In this document: in pieces, positions 62,375 through 64,000 of the stretch
How the letters are laid out: the number at the start of each line of letters is the position of its first letter
How positions within the stretch are numbered: the first letter of the stretch is position 1
DNA from: an uncultured Bacteroidales bacterium
GTDB lineage: Bacteria > Bacteroidota > Bacteroidia > Bacteroidales > UBA932
Assembly (NCBI GenBank): GCA_949296645.1
Contig: CASFPH010000001.1
Location: 74,299-138,298 of the forward strand
DNA: 64,000 nt
Reading direction: 5' to 3'
Made by a program: the position numbers and the translations under genes
Notes under the pieces: model-generated
Databases searched by the model: none
What the model was told of the DNA's origin: nothing
The model's input: the letters and a program-made list of their open reading frames with translations, nothing else

Positions 62375-64000
62375 TTAGAACTTCAGTTTGAGACCGAAAG
62401 TCCATGAAATTCCAGGTTTTACCGTACCCATAGGATAGAAAGGATCCTCGCCGTAACCGTTGAAGGTGACAACGCCTATGTCATTCATCTGTCCATAAAT
62501 CTGAAGCCCGTCTATACCGATTTTCCTCACGGCTTTTGAAGGAAGGGTATATGTAAGATTCAGTTCCTGGAACCTTATATTGGCCGCATTGAGATAAAGA
62601 TAGTCCATCATATCCGAATACCCTGAAAGCTGGCTCGCATATCGTTCTCCCGATTCGAAGTCAGGCAGCGGTATGAATTCATCAGGATCACAGTTCACTA
62701 TCTCATAATAATATTTGTTTACATCTCCAACTCCCCTGCTCATTGTAGGATAATTGAATCCCATTCTCTTGAACTTGTGTCCGAAATATCCTGTAATTAT
62801 GAATGAAAGCCTCAGATTCTTCCATGAAAAACTGCTGTTGAAACCGAGAATCACAGGAGGTACGGACGTTCCCATATCCACAAGATAATCTGAAGAATCG
62901 AAAGAAGTATTGGATGTGGTCATTGCCCTCGGATTTTCACCGTTTTTGTCAACTATGACCGGCTGCCTTACTCCTGCAATCTCCCTTACACCGCCATATA
63001 TGAATCCCCAAAGGGTATTCGCATTATAACCTTCGGCATACTCCCAGCCTGAACCCGGGCCATAAACCCTGTATGCAAGAGTAGCAGGATCCTTGAACAG
63101 AGAGGTTATCATATTCTTGTTATATGAAAAGCTGAGGTTTCCTGTCCAATTGAAATCCCTGCGGGAAAGTGAACTACCCAGCACGACCTCGAATCCCCTG
63201 TTATACATTGAGACAGCATTTATACTCTGGGTATCGGAGCCATAGACATTAGGTATCGCAACAGTTGAAATAAGGTCGCGCCCTTCCTTGTCATAATAAT
63301 CTATCTTACCGAAAATTTTTCCTCCAAGGAACGAGAAATCGACACCCATATCGAATGCACCGGTCCTCTCCCAACTCAAAAACGGATTACCGTAATTTGA
63401 TATTACTCCATAACCTGTACCTGAAGTATAATTCTGTCCCCATATCGAAATCAGAGGATCCACTGATGTGGATTTGTCGACGTTTCCGTTAAATCCGTAA
63501 GTGGCCCTTACAAGCAGACGGTCGATCCACGAAATATTCTTTATGAATTTTTCCTCTCCGATATTCCATGAAGCGCCTACACTCCAGAACGGCGAATATC
63601 TTATCGACGGATCGGATGATATCAGGTTCGAAGCATCCGTCCTTACGCTTCCGCTTACAGTATATTTTTTATCATATGTATATGATGCATTAAGATAGGC
63701 GGAAAAATACCTGTCTATATTATATGCTCTCATATCGACAGGATATGAAGGACCTGAATAACTTGCACTGCCGAACATGGTATACATGGGATTGGTCGAT
63801 GAAGACACTCCGTTAATAGGAGGAGTAACTGAAAGCAATTCGTCATCATAACCGTATATCATGCTTCCGGTCTTTGTCTCAAGCACCCTGCTGCTCAATT
63901 CCATACCGGCGATTGCAGAAACCTGATGCCTGCTGGCAAAGGTTCTGTCGAAATTGAGCTGGTTCCTGAAATTCCATGACGACAGAGAACTGCTTCCTTC
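62375..64000 (-). CDS. susC: SusC/RagA-type TonB-linked outer-membrane protein, C-terminal part
   Basis: The frame is open to the right edge (542 codons in the window), so the N-terminus lies outside. Visible are the C-terminal barrel strands of SusC family: YTVSGSVRTDASNLIS, YSPFWSVGASWNIGEEKFIKN, LRVTYGFNGN-like LLVRATYGFNGNVD, ERTGAFDMGVDFSFLGGKI, YNRGFEVVLGSSL, LWGFIYGG, and the end IRFQELNLTYTLPSKAV and GISWTFGLKLKF (terminal Phe). SusD follows after 41 bases. Confidence 0.94.
   Translation of the reverse strand, partial: EGSSSLSSWNFRNQLNFDRTFASRHQVSAIAGMELSSRVLETKTGSMIYGYDDELLSVTPPINGVSSSTNPMYTMFGSASYSGPSYPVDMRAYNIDRYFSAYLNASYTYDKKYTVSGSVRTDASNLISSDPSIRYSPFWSVGASWNIGEEKFIKNISWIDRLLVRATYGFNGNVDKSTSVDPLISIWGQNYTSGTGYGVISNYGNPFLSWERTGAFDMGVDFSFLGGKIFGKIDYYDKEGRDLISTVAIPNVYGSDTQSINAVSMYNRGFEVVLGSSLSRRDFNWTGNLSFSYNKNMITSLFKDPATLAYRVYGPGSGWEYAEGYNANTLWGFIYGGVREIAGVRQPVIVDKNGENPRAMTTSNTSFDSSDYLVDMGTSVPPVILGFNSSFSWKNLRLSFIITGYFGHKFKRMGFNYPTMSRGVGDVNKYYYEIVNCDPDEFIPLPDFESGERYASQLSGYSDMMDYLYLNAANIRFQELNLTYTLPSKAVRKIGIDGLQIYGQMNDIGVVTFNGYGEDPFYPMGTVKPGISWTFGLKLKF

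Noticed and set aside
1-64000. tRNA, rRNA, IS element, CRISPR
   Set aside because: None seen: no cloverleaf-length structures, no transposase frame, no regularly spaced repeats.

Overview
The window is chromosomal DNA from a member of the Bacteroidetes, most likely order Bacteroidales. The support is: a SusC/SusD pair, two further TonB-dependent receptors with CarboxypepD_reg-like N-termini, DUF4254, DUF2723 (GT117) and Bacteroidetes-type GH3 proteins, an IspE/LpxK/SufBCD gene set, and the Bacteroidetes -7 promoter box TAnnTTTG in front of a dozen genes. The genus cannot be fixed from the sequence. It holds about 50 protein genes, no tRNA or rRNA gene, no insertion sequence and no CRISPR array. 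Coding density is very high, many genes overlap by 1-30 bases, and no gap exceeds about 210 bases.

Layout. 1-4.4 kb: the start of a TonB-dependent receptor (leaving on the left), then a polyprenyl synthetase / DUF4254 / GT9 / U32 operon. 4.4-10 kb: S41 protease; rdgB, recO, a GH3 protein and a LuxE-like acyl-activating protein. 10-16.7 kb: DUF2723 membrane glycosyltransferase; SUI1 factor; hemD-rnpA-yidD-uvrC. 16.7-24 kb: an outer-membrane protein with an HExxH motif and a GTG start, a Na/Pi symporter, then the minus-strand operon tyrS-rbfA-LolC/E-like permease. 24-35 kb: DUF2156 and a phosphopantetheinyl transferase; the minus-strand run sufB-sufC-sufD and nrdJ, an ispE-dipeptidase fusion, and an SDR; then a degenerate ThiL-like protein. 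35-44.4 kb: dnaE, gpmI, rnr and a PurF paralogue lacking the N-terminal cysteine. 44.5-48.5 kb: a TonB-dependent receptor with a beta-helix lipoprotein. 48.6-52.4 kb: rplM-rpsI-(structured leader)-rpsB-tsf, and pfkA. 52.4-58.6 kb: dusB-lpxK, then aroB, an aroD-aroA fusion and aroC, four consecutive-pathway activities in three genes. 58.6-64 kb: susC-susD, a thioredoxin-fold protein and a TlpA-like lipoprotein, all on the minus strand.

The most striking observation is in the last region. The periplasmic thioredoxin-like gene (minus strand, 60729 to 59650) carries one in-frame TGA (60576-60574). It sits exactly where the first cysteine of the CxxC redox motif belongs, giving U-A-P-C, and 14 bases downstream is a 9-bp hairpin with a GGA loop, the form of a bacterial SECIS element. 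The same gene ends in an ordinary TGA stop that overlaps the next start (ATGA). I read it as a selenoprotein in a SusCD/TlpA redox locus, which automatic annotation would split or call a pseudogene.

Other points of note are the ispE-M19 and aroD-aroA fusions, two apparently catalytically disabled but intact paralogues (ThiL-like, PurF-like), and a structured leader before rpsB.
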